From Isoetes taiwanensis (Eukaryota; Streptophyta; Lycopodiopsida; Isoetales; Isoetaceae), in the NCBI GenBank assembly GCA_021234155.1, contig JAJEKV010000046.1, positions 10,479,168 through 10,543,167 of the forward strand: DNA of 64,000 nt, given 5' to 3'. The notes below the pieces were generated by a model. It was not told the origin of the DNA and searched no databases. It worked only from the letters and a program-made list of their open reading frames with translations. Within the stretch, counting starts at the first letter, position 1; each line of letters begins with the position of its first letter. Below are positions 54,813-64,000 of the stretch, piece by piece. A program made the translations under genes and the position numbers.

Positions 54813-56785
54813 GCCACATCATCATCAACACCTCCACATCACCATCCACATGTCATACACATCATGTCCACCTCACTCAAAGTTTTGACTAGAAAAAATA
54901 TTCTAAGCCAAGTTGTTTACCACTCTTGTTTGCCATGTCACCCCCACCTTGCCATGTCATCATTCTCACATGGCACATCACCTCCTTACATGCTATATTT
55001 AAGCCTAAATTTGAAAATGCCCATTTGCAAAAAAAGATTCCAGAATCTTCTAGAGCATGAGAAAAGATTCCCATTGGAAAAAAGAAAATCGAAAAATCAG
55101 TTGTTTTGGCCATTAAATTTGGTTCCTTGGGAATCGCGCCATAGCCTATGGGACAAAAAAAAATTTCCTATCTCCTCCCCCCCCCCAAGCCCATTTTTCT
55201 CCCTAGCCAATCTCCCCCATGCCACGCGGAACATCCGAAGCGCAGGGGGTGGAGGTACCAATCCCACGTGGATATTACACGTTAATAATTAATAATAAGG
55301 AATTTGTTATTCCTTATATAACTTGGTCTGCCAAATCTAATTCGGTCTGTGGGATATATCTTCGAGAATTTCCAAGAACCCTAACCTGTAATGCCAAGAT
55401 CCGGTCGATTCGGCCGAAACAACTGTGCAATTATGATCTAAACCTCCCAAATAACCCTGTATAATGCCAGGAATGCGTCAGAGAAGCAAAAAGACAGAGA
55501 ATTAAATGGAATTAGCCAAGAATGCAACAGAACAGGGGAATTACAAAAAGGGGCTTTTGCAAAGGTTGTTTCCGTGACGGCACGCAGACCTTTCAAGTAT
55601 TTAGCATACCGCAGGTGAGGTAACGAATGTAAAAAAATGAAATATTTTGCTTCAAATTTTGAAATTTTCAACACAAGGGTAAGTATTTTAAAGGTACTAA
55701 GACGATTTTATAGGTATCGTAAGTATTTTACAAGTATTTTATAGGACGCACGATCTTATAGGTACAGAAACAACACTTTTTAACGCATCGGGACGTTAAA
55801 AACTCGAGGTACTATTTATGAGGTATGATAATGTAAAATACTTTACTTACATCGATGTACGGAAGTAATGCGAACAACACCGGGCTTTTGTGTTTGAGGA
55901 AAAATTCGGGGCTTTGAGGTGAAGAAGCCGATTATTTACCTTGAAGAAGGACCAATTTTGCTTGATTGAAGCTTGATTATGCCTTCCACACTCTAATTTC
56001 AGTTTGAATTATTGACTAATTCATCTGAATTACTAGATTGTGTCATTATTTGATCCCGCGCCCAAGACCCGTGAGCTTGGGATTCATGTTATTTGCCTAT
56101 GTGTGTACGATTCAATTGAAAATCCGAGCCTTGTTGTTGAATTCTCGTTTTACATCAATCTATTGATAAAAATCACTATGCTAGCATTGTTTCCCTTTTG
56201 CATTTCATCCTGTGAGGATATGGCACCATTAGCTTGACATTTAGGCATGCACAAAGACAAATGTTATCTAGCTCTATTGATTGATCTACATTCAGCTATA
56301 TAGCAATGAACAAAAAATCTATAGGGTCTTTAAGACTCCATATCATGCATTGTTATTACCCAAAGAACAGCTTTTTGCACTCATTCTCTCCAGTAAATAG
56401 GTTGCTTTCATCTCTCGCTCTTGATCTCGGATATCACCCATCCAAAACTCAAAATAAGCAAAAAATTGACCTCCATTTGCGAAGACCATTAGGGTCCACC
56501 GAAAGTGTGCATTTTGAGAGTAGGCAAAAATGTCGATCTCCAAAAGAAAGTCTCAAAGAAGAAAGACCAAAAATTGACTTGGTCGAATGTCTTTTTTTGA
56601 TCTATCTAGCCTTGTCGATCCCTTCGTGACTTTTTGTATCGAGATAAATATAGGTCTTGAGCAGCAGCTATGGATGCAAGGATCATGATTAAAACTTCTT
56701 TTGTGTGCATTTGGTAAGCCTTTTTCTCGAGATGCACTTTTTGCCCTTCAGTGGAAAGTCGCGGTCGATAATTTTGAAGCATTTT
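54813..56785 (+). other. Non-coding promoter-like block of unit 6
   Basis: Homologous to units 4 and 5. One G-box remains (CACGTG near 55266), while the upstream one reads CACGCG. The hairpin/TATA is at about 55295-55322 and a degraded TACGGTA-like array is at about 55665-55780. No credible gene. Confidence 0.6.
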
Positions 56786-56790
56786 GAATT

Positions 56791-59606
56791 TGTTGACCGG
56801 TTTTTTTGGCACCCTTGGCCAACATGAAAAAAAGAGAAAAGAAAGAGAACCATTGGAAGGGGCTCCATTATAAAGCCCAAATGTTGTAAAGGTCTAAGGC
56901 ACCAAAAAAAAAAAAGAGCCTAGATCTAGTTGTTTAAATTTAAGGGCTTCTAAAGATTTTTAGTGGTTGAAGAGGGGTACATTATCTAAGGCTAAGATGA
57001 AGAGGCAAGATCAAAGGTGGAGATTAAAAAAGGCAAAAATAAAATGTTGAGATAAAGAGGCAAGATCAAGGGTGGAGATGAAGGGGTCAAATTAAAGGTT
57101 GAGATGAAGAGGCAAGATCAAAGGTGGAGATTAAGAGGCAAAAATTAAAGGTCAAGATGAAAAGTAATGTTTATAAAGATTTCGAGGAGCACGAAGCTCC
57201 TCCTCTTGCCTTGCTCCAAGTTCTGGGATGGTGGCAGCTCCTCCTTGAATCGATCAAAGGCCCCTCCATGGTCCGTGAGACATGGAGGGACCCTCTTGTA
57301 TTTGAAGTTTGTGCTTATATGAAATTTCTTTGGGCCCAAAGTCATTTGTCATTCTTCTTCTCTTCAAATCTATTATTTCACACTGATTTCATATTGCAGC
57401 GTCTGATTTCATATTGCAGCATCCAAGGTGATCCTGATTTTTGCCTTTGAGGCCACTTGTTGGGGATTTGGGAAAATCCGCCAACGTAATGGAGGTTCTA
57501 CCGTGATCTGATGTTTCCCCAGATCATTTTGGTGCTGCAAATTTATTTGGAGCAATCATTGTTTACATATTATTTGGAGCAGTCATTGTTTACAGACTTA
57601 TTTGGAGCAGTCTTTGTTCATTTCGGGTTGCTTACAGACTTATCTTGGATTCTATTATTTTTTAAGAGGAGAGGCAGTGAATCTTATGTACTTGGAAGAT
57701 TATGTACTTGGAAGACTGTGATGAAGACTGTTGCAGGCTCTCCCTGTTCTTTCTCTCCGCTGAGATAATGCAAGGTTCTGCTTCAATATATTTAAGGAGA
57801 GTTCGCTATTGCCAGCTCTCCATGATTTATCTCAAGAAAAAAAATTGTTCTCGCTTCCATTTTTATCCCTCGACTTCGTGACTGCTTATTCTCGCTTTTC
57901 CTAGTCAAGAACTTGCTCTTTTGCTTCATAGTTTTTTTTTTTTTCCAAGGTTTCCAATCCGTGCCTTTACCACAAAATCCTACATATCTCACATATCTCA
58001 TCTGGCCGTTTGCAACAAGCACTTGCTTGCTAAACTCAGAATAAACGAAAAATAGATGAAGATTTGCCATAGCCATTTTCCTTCACGGATCCCCGCCAAG
58101 CCTCTCGCTTTTTGTTCTAAACCGCCGGACCTAAGAAGAAAAAGATGGGAAGAAGTGGGAAGGAGGGAGAAGAGAAGCAAGAATCCACCATAATCGCCCC
58201 CCCGCCGCCATACTGGGCCGCCATTATACCGCCATAGCTATGCCGACCAGTAAAAAGAGCAAAAAGAGAACAACAAGTGAATAAAGATCTGCCATAGCCA
58301 TTGCCATTGTTGCTTCTCCAGATTTTCGGGCCTCCTTGTTTGTGCTCCAAATCCACCTACATGTAAAGATGAGAAAGCTACATTCAAAGAAATGAAATGA
58401 ATGAAGCTCACCGCCTTTGTGTTCACGACCGCCCATCCGGCCATAGCCTTGACCTTTTTACGCTTTTTAACCCTTTTTTTTTTTTATTTTCTCCTTTCAT
58501 TTTTTTTTTTCTAACATTTGCCTTCTTTTTAACCTTTGCTTTTCATGTTTTTTATTTCATCTCATTTTCTAACCTTTGCTTTTCGTGTTCTTTCACCCTT
58601 TCATTTATTTTCTAACATTTGCTTCCAAGTTTTTATATTTTCTCACCCTTTCATTCCATTTCCTCATCATTGCTTTCATTTTTTTGCTAATATTTTCACC
58701 CTTACAACAATGTTTCCTTACCATTTATTATTATTATTCTATGGTGTTGGAGTACACCCTAAAACCTCCAAATTATTATTATCATCATTTCGAAGTTCAA
58801 GTCCTTTGATATCAAAACTTCGGTTGTGTTCCTTATTGAGTCTAAGGACCAACTATTGTACTAAATAAATGAAAAACTTTGAAGTAAGAGGGCCGAGGGG
58901 ACCGCCCATTTTTTGTTTATAGATGTTGACCGGTTTTTGGCACCTTGGCCAACATGAAAAAGAGAAAAGAAAGAGAACCATTGGAAGGGGGTCCATTATA
59001 AAGCCCAAATGTTGTAAAGGTCTAAGGCACCAAAAAATAAAAAAAGGGCCTAGATCTAGTTGTTTAAATTTGAAGGCCATTAACCAATTTTTAGTGGTTG
59101 AAGAGGGGACATTATCTAAGGATAATGAAGAGGCAAGATCGGGGATTAAAAAAAGGCAAAAATAAAAGGTTGAGATAAATAGGCAAGATCAAGGGTGGAG
59201 ATGAAGGGGCCAAATTAAATCATGAGATGAAGATTCAAATTCATTGGAGATTAAGAGGCAAAATTAAAGGTCAAGGTTCCATTTTCTAGAAATGGGCTTG
59301 AGGAGCACGAGCTCCTCCTCTTGCCTTGCTCCAAGTTCTTGGGATGGTGGCAGCTCCTCCTTGAACTGGATCAATGGCCCCTCCATGGTTCAGAGACATG
59401 GAGGGACCCTTTTGTATTTGAAGTTTTGTGCTTATACGAATTTTCTTTTGGGCCCAAAGTTATTCCATTCCAAGTTTTTCTTCAAATCTCTTATTCTACA
59501 CTGATTTCATATTGCAAGCCTTTGATTTCATATTGCAGCATCAATGTGATCCTGATTTCTGCCTTTGAGGCCACCTGCTGGGGATTGTGGGAAAAATCCG
59601 CCAACA
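56791..59606 (+). mobile_element. Family D element of unit 6, two LTRs, mismatched flanks
   Basis: 5' LTR 56791-57486 (preceded by GAATT 56786-56790), primer-binding site at 57490, internal region to 58923 and uninterrupted 3' LTR 58924-59606. The base after the 3' LTR begins GTGTATCTAG, not GAATT, and runs into a family B RT fragment. There is no insertion X. The element is therefore recombinant between two D copies, or its right side was replaced. Confidence 0.85.
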
Positions 59607-59952
59607 GTGTATCTAGATGTTCTCACTCTACTAATCATGTGGAATTACTTGCAAAAATTTGCTCTTTATGCAGGAGTTCAGGAGTTAATCTAAATCCAAA
59701 AAAGTGCATCTAAAGGACAGCTTTTAGGACATGAAGTATCCAACCAAGGTATTCAAGTTGCTCAAGATAAGATTGAAGCCCTCAAAAAGCTAGCACCCCC
59801 CAAGAATTTAAAGCAGGTTAAGAGCTTTATTGGTATGACAAGTTTCCTTAGAATGTATATTCCAAATTTTGCTCATCTTGAGTCCCATTTCTAAGTTGAC
59901 CAGGGTAGGTAAATTTTCTAAGTCTGAACGCAAGCACATACCTATCACATGG
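59607..59952 (+). pseudogene. Family B reverse transcriptase fragment (end of palm to thumb)
   Basis: It starts inside the YLDD region (VYLDVLTHSTNHVELLAKIC) and continues SSGVNLNPKKC. After a small deletion it reads GQLLGHEVSNQGIQVAQDK and SFIGMTSFLRMYIPNFAH. It ends at ITW exactly where the D2 LTR begins. The inverted B pieces elsewhere begin with the following DWNEECQESF, so this is the missing left neighbour. GGA stands where family A has TGA. Confidence 0.82.
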
Positions 59953-61250
59953 TGTTGACCGGGTTTTTGGCACCCGGTCAACATGGTAAAACCATGTAAT
60001 CTTGTATGCTTAAAGGTGAAGGGGGGTCAATTATAAAGCCCAAATGTTGTAAAGATCTAAGGCACCAAAAAATTAAAGGGCCTAGATCTAGTTGTTTAAA
60101 TTTAAGGGCTTCTAAGATTTTTGTTAGTGGTTGAAGAGGGGTACATTATCTAAGGCTAGGATGAAGAGGCAGAAATGAAGGGTAAAGATGAAGAGGCAAA
60201 AAGGATGGTGGAGATGAAGTGGTTGAGATGGATGGATGAGATTAAGGGGCAAGAATTATAAAAGAAAAAATGAGGAGCACGAGCTCCTCCTCTTCCCTGC
60301 TCCACCTAATCTTGGGGGAGGGTGGCAGCCTCTTGCTTGGTTCAAGATCGAGGCCTCCATGTTTTTGAGGCATGGAGGGCTCATTCATTTGTATTTCTTC
60401 TCCTTTTATTATATAAAGAAATTTGGGCCCAGATTCTCTTTGCTTTCTCTCTCGATTTTTCTTCCTCTTCTTGTTGCAGCACTAGTGATCTTGATTTTTG
60501 CCTCTTGAGGCCACTTGTTGGAGATTGTGGGGAAAATCCATCAACAAAATGGAGGTTCTACCGAGATCTGATGTTTCCCCAGATCATTTTGGTGCTACAA
60601 ATTTATTTGGAGCAGTCATTGTTTACAGATTTATTTGGAGCAGTCTTTGTTCATTTCGGGTTGCTTACAGACTTACCTAGGATTCTATTATTTTTTAAAG
60701 AGGAGAGGCAGTGAATCTTATGTACTTGGAAGACTGTTGATGATGAAGACTGTTGCAGGCTCTCCCTGTTCTTTCTCTCTGCTGAGACAATGCAAGGTTC
60801 TGCTTCAATATATTTAAGGAGAGTTCGCTATTGCCAGCTCTCCATGATTTATCTGAAGAAAATTGCTCCACTCCATTTTTATCCCTGATCTCTGCACTGT
60901 TGGCTCTGCTCTTACTAGTCGAAAAACTTGCTCTTGCTTCATAGTTTTTTCCAGTGCTCTCCAATCTTTGCCTTTACCACAAAATCCTACATATCTGTTA
61001 CTCCCATCTCTACTGGCCGTTTGTAACAAGCACTTGCTTGCCAAACCTGTAACAAACAAAAAAAAGAGATGAAGATTAGCCATAGCCATTTTCTTCTGCC
61101 GGATCCCTGCCAAGCCTCTGTTTTTTGTTCTAAACCGTCGGACCTGCAGAAAAAAAAGATGGGAAGAAGTGGGAAGGAGGGAGAAGAGAAGCAAGAAGCC
61201 ACCATAGCCGCTACCATAGCCACAGCTGTCCTTCTATTGCTGAATCCATG
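59953..61250 (+). mobile_element. Second family D element (D2), diverged, 5' part
   Basis: 5' LTR 59953-60546 (594 bp; hairpin start TGTTGACCGGG, end TCAACA), spacer AAA, primer-binding site at 60550, then internal sequence homologous to D until about 61250, where similarity fades. The purine-rich array is shorter and altered, and the TATA-like element is better (TATAAAG at 60412). No 3' LTR is seen in the window. Confidence 0.8.
60412..60418 (+). promoter_or_regulatory. TATA-like element in the D2 LTR
   Basis: TATAAAG sits in TTATTATATAAAGAAATT. The aligned position in the other D LTRs reads CTTATATGAAATT. Confidence 0.4.
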
Positions 61251-61508
61251 AGTCAAGCTGCTGCCGGACCTATAAAGAAAAGAAATGAAAGGATGAAAGT
61301 AAAGAAAAGAGAACCTCCATTCCGTCCGCTGCCATGCCGCCATAGCTTCATGTTCGCTGCCGCTACTAGTTCAGGCAACAACCCTACTAGCAGTTCTAGC
61401 TACATCAGTCAATCCCTCAGTAGCCTTATCATTCCATACAATGACTGAGCTAGTCATAGATGGGATATCCTACTATGGTCAAAAAGTCATTTGACTTTAG
61501 TCTTAGAG
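61251..61508. other. Transition sequence between D2 and the 3' flank
   Basis: Pro/Arg/Ser-coding low-complexity frames on both strands, none with a recognisable domain. It may be the diverged rest of the D2 internal region. Nothing else is seen. Confidence 0.4.
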
Positions 61509-61628
61509 TGTCATTTATTTTCCCGAAGGAAAACCTTGTTTGCATGTTTATCCAAAAGCCTAGCCTATAATCTGCATGCCATCATGCTACATTACATGCC
61601 AATTTGCCAGCATGGCATCATGCTACAT
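61509..61628 (+). repeat. 120-bp direct repeat, left copy (possible LTR start)
   Basis: It starts TGTCATTTATTTTCCCGAAG. The second copy is at 63881-64000 (window end) with one visible mismatch. Near its start TTTTCC-CGAA-GGAAAA forms a hairpin. An internal tandem duplication of about 37 bp (CATCATGCTACATTACATGC) spans 61580-61650. Confidence 0.75.
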
Positions 61629-62997
61629 TACATGCTAATTTGCATGCAAGCCATCTGGATTTTTTACTTTTATCCATGAACCAGTTTAACTTCACTTGGA
61701 CCAAGATTTTGTATTTTTCTCCATCTCAAGGTACAGCTTTTACCAGTTATCTGCATTATTATCTGCATTATGGTGTTCATAACCCGATATCAATCACATT
61801 TCCCTTATTAGAGTAAAGGGCAATGACAGGAACTTATTTAAGAACATGCTTCATAAACTATTTTTTTGTATTCCATGTGAGTCTGCAAAACCCTGTTATG
61901 GTGCTTTTCTGGAAAACCCATATACATTCACATATGTTCACATGTGCTAAAAGCCTTGTATCATTATCTCATATTTCTGTTTCAGCAAGATACAATGTGA
62001 TATAGGTAATCTATAGATCATTAATTTAGCTCTCTCTTCTAGGCTGAGAAAATGCTACAAAAGTAGACGTAATTTTGAAGCCAAAAGTACCTGTTTTTTG
62101 CAGATCTCCAGACAATTATATGGTCTGCACTATTAACGTACAGAATAGCAAAAAATTGCTTTGTATACCTAGAACATAGTTCGTTAAGTCCTTTTGTTTG
62201 ATACATGCAGTCCTTTTTGCTAAAACACACCATAACAGCAAAGGAAGGCACAATGGGAGCCGAATACCTATCTGCAGCCAACCATGTATACATTAGCAGT
62301 AATCCCGGTAATGCAACAAGGGCCAAAAGGTACTTTGGGTGATTCTGGGTTCTTCGCCCTTCACCCATTGTACCCTTTGCTCTTGATTAGTAAAAGCATA
62401 TTAAGACAACAAGCATCAAACCAAAAGACTTTGTCACTCAAGAAATTACATCCTGATTACCATCAGGATGCATTTCTAGAACATCTTATAGAGATATGTG
62501 ATCCTTCCAATCATTATTTAGGATATAGTAGAAATCCATAAATTACTTTGTTCTTAAACAGAGATCACAACATGAGCAAAGCTCTAACATGTGTCCCATA
62601 ATTAACCACCTGTATCTGTTGTATCCAACCGTATGATGACAAACAGACCTTACTCTAAGAATAGAAATTATTCCCTTTATTTTAGTGTCACAGCCATTGT
62701 CTTGACCGTGCCGCCTGAATATGTATGTAAACTTAGGCATAGGAAACAAGGCCATCTATTTATGTGCTTTCCAACCGAACATCTATTATACTATCTCACA
62801 GCATTCTAAAATTAGAAAAGAACCTGTTCATGTGCTAATAGATTATGCCAGACAGGTCTTACTCTAAGAATAGACACCATTCCTATTATTTTAGTGCTGC
62901 AGCCATATCTTGGTAGTGTAACAATCTCAGGTACATAAGCTGCTGCTAATTATGATGACCTGTTTTAAAATTAGAAGTACAAGTCATAAGAACATAC
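61629..62997. other. Flanking DNA without a convincing gene
   Basis: AT-rich sequence. A diverged pair of about 65 bp (62643-62705 and 62852-62916, sharing CTTACTCTAAGAATAGA and ATTTTAGTG) is present. The minus-strand frame 62039-62368 is treated separately. Confidence 0.5.
62039..62368 (-). CDS. Open frame of 109 residues, uncertain, possibly part of an exon
   Basis: The first part (ALVALPGLLLMYTWLAADRY, then IVPSFAVMVCF) is hydrophobic and would fit one or two membrane segments. The second half is unremarkable and may be intron. I recognise no family. It lies on the same strand and about 630 bp downstream of the possible exon at 62998-63090, so both could belong to one gene remnant. Chance remains likely. 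Confidence 0.25.
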   Translation of the reverse strand: MGEGRRTQNHPKYLLALVALPGLLLMYTWLAADRYSAPIVPSFAVMVCFSKKDCMYQTKGLNELCSRYTKQFFAILYVNSADHIIVWRSAKNRYFWLQNYVYFCSIFSA

Positions 62998-63090
62998 CTG
63001 AAGTTGGTCAATGGCTGATTTAACATCTTCAGCTAATTGTGTTTCAGGAACATAATATTGTTCCATGTTGCTTTCCTGGCATGATGCCAT
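62998..63090 (-). CDS. Possible first coding exon (31 codons) with a splice donor
   Basis: On the minus strand ATG at 63090 opens MASCQESNMEQYYVP. The frame stays open to LAEDVKSAIDQLQ and is followed exactly by GTATGTT, a good donor consensus. An in-frame stop lies just upstream of the ATG. The product is unknown. Confidence 0.35.
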
Positions 63091-63280
63091 CGTTCACTAC
63101 CAGAAGAACTCCTTTCGGTACCAGACCCATGTCCTTTGTTACGATTCTCCATGTAGAATGCTTCAAGACTGCAATCTACATTGTATGAACTGCCTAGCTT
63201 TAGCCATCTGAAGGTTTTTTTGTTGAAGCTAAACTTGTCAACGAATTTATTCTAGGAGCATGAACAGGTTGCAAACCATA

Positions 63281-63338
63281 TTTTGCTAAGGCAAACCATA
63301 TGAGTTAAAACCCATCCTTCCGGATGGCCTTAGCAAAA
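63281..63338. repeat. Compound palindrome
   Basis: TTTTGCTAAGGC (63281-63292) and GCCTTAGCAAAA (63327-63338) are perfect 12-bp inverted repeats. Just inside the right arm is a smaller hairpin CATCC-TTCC-GGATG. Confidence 0.75.
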
Positions 63339-63358
63339 ACCCGGGAAGATCCTGGGTC

Positions 63359-63420
63359 TTCAATTTTGGCTGCCCTGGACATCAATTTCGGCTGCCCTGG
63401 CAGCACCTTGATTCTATAAA
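63359..63420 (+). promoter_or_regulatory. Duplicated 22-bp element followed by TATAAA
   Basis: TCAATTTTGGCTGCCCTGG and TCAATTTCGGCTGCCCTGG occur in tandem, then CAGCACC and TATAAA at 63415-63420. It resembles a core promoter, perhaps of the element bounded by the 120-bp repeats. Confidence 0.4.
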
Positions 63421-63880
63421 TGCCGCCTCGATTCTCCAAGTCTCACGGTTTTTGCCAGAGGGGAATCGAAACCCTAAATTTTACCTTCAATTTAGGCTGC
63501 GTTTTCATTTCCAATGGTCCAAACCTTATAGATATTTAGCACATCATTTTTTTCAATAACTTTGCATATTCATGCAATTATGCATGCCATATGTCTGCTA
63601 TTTCCTCACAAACACTTGGTAATCCTTCCTAGAAAAATAACCTTATATCTCTAGCATAGCTCCATGCTTAGTCATGTGTCGGTTTTTCCAAATACCATTT
63701 GAAGGCAGCACCAGCATGTTCTTAAATAATATGTCAAATAAGAGTAAAAAATTACCTTATGTAGTTGTATGTGCATGCCAAATGAACTTATTCAGCTTTG
63801 CCATATTTCCGTCTTTTTACTAAGCATAAGCACCAACACAAGGCACAAGTTTGCTCTGCATTTTTTAAAAAAAACCATGT
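63421..63880. other. AT-rich sequence before the right 120-bp repeat
   Basis: No gene or clear repeat is seen. It ends TTTTTTAAAAAAAACCATGT immediately before the repeat. Confidence 0.5.
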
Positions 63881-64000
63881 TGTCATTTATTTTCCCGAAG
63901 GAAAACCTTGTTTGCATGTTTATCCAAAAGCCTAGCCTATAATCTGCATGCCATCATGCTACATTACATGCCAATTTGCCAGCATGGCATCCTGCTACAT
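63881..64000 (+). repeat. 120-bp direct repeat, right copy, cut by the window end
   Basis: Matches 61509-61628 with one mismatch (ATCCTGC for ATCATGC). The true length is unknown because it continues beyond the window. Confidence 0.75.

Overview
The window is plant nuclear DNA, almost entirely LTR retrotransposon. I see no prokaryotic signal and no intact host gene. The evidence is Ty3/gypsy gag-pol domains, primer-binding sites matching the 3' end of plant tRNA-Gln, TG...CA long terminal repeats, 5-bp target-site duplications, and fragments of plant-like host genes carried inside one insertion. The repeat density suggests a land plant with a large genome. The species cannot be read from the sequence.

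Layout. Positions 1-56785 form a head-to-tail macro-array in which neighbouring internal regions share single LTRs of family A (about 1.95 kb, starting at 3666, 11765, 19909, 27358, 40116 and 52863). Steps between LTR starts are about 8.1, 8.1, 7.4, 12.8 and 12.7 kb. Unit 0 (1-3665) is the 3' part of an A element. Unit 1 (to 11764) has gag-pro forward but pol as a 4-kb inverted block (7543-11563). Unit 2 (to 19908) is the most complete A element: gag with three zinc knuckles, protease, an RNase H placed before the reverse transcriptase, RT, a degenerate second RNase H and integrase. Units 3-5 are composites: A LTR, a promoter-like non-coding block, an insertion of LTR family D, an inverted pol piece of a sister family B, and an A integrase in forward orientation. 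Unit 3 carries a solo D LTR. Units 4 and 5 carry the complete D element at the same target site (GAATT), with a 2.9-kb foreign insertion (X) in its 3' LTR. X holds degraded host-gene fragments, one resembling a PRP22/DHX8 splicing helicase, and ends in a 0.43-kb fold-back element.

Unit 6 (52863 onward) runs from an A LTR through a D element with mismatched flanks and a B RT fragment (59607-59952) into a second, diverged D copy (from 59953). From about 61250 the array gives way to other sequence, including a 120-bp direct repeat at 61509 and 63881, a palindrome and a possible short minus-strand exon.

How the parts fit: family A (and its relative B) encodes the replication proteins. Family D has no recognisable protein but shares A's primer-binding site and the block upstream of the 3' LTR, so it looks like a non-autonomous passenger. 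Repeated recombination between LTRs, small inversions and deletions, and nested insertion built the array. Many frame breaks sit at CAG/CTG sites and differ between otherwise near-identical copies. That pattern looks more like residual long-read consensus errors at methylated CHG sites than like true decay, so 'pseudogene' labels here are provisional.
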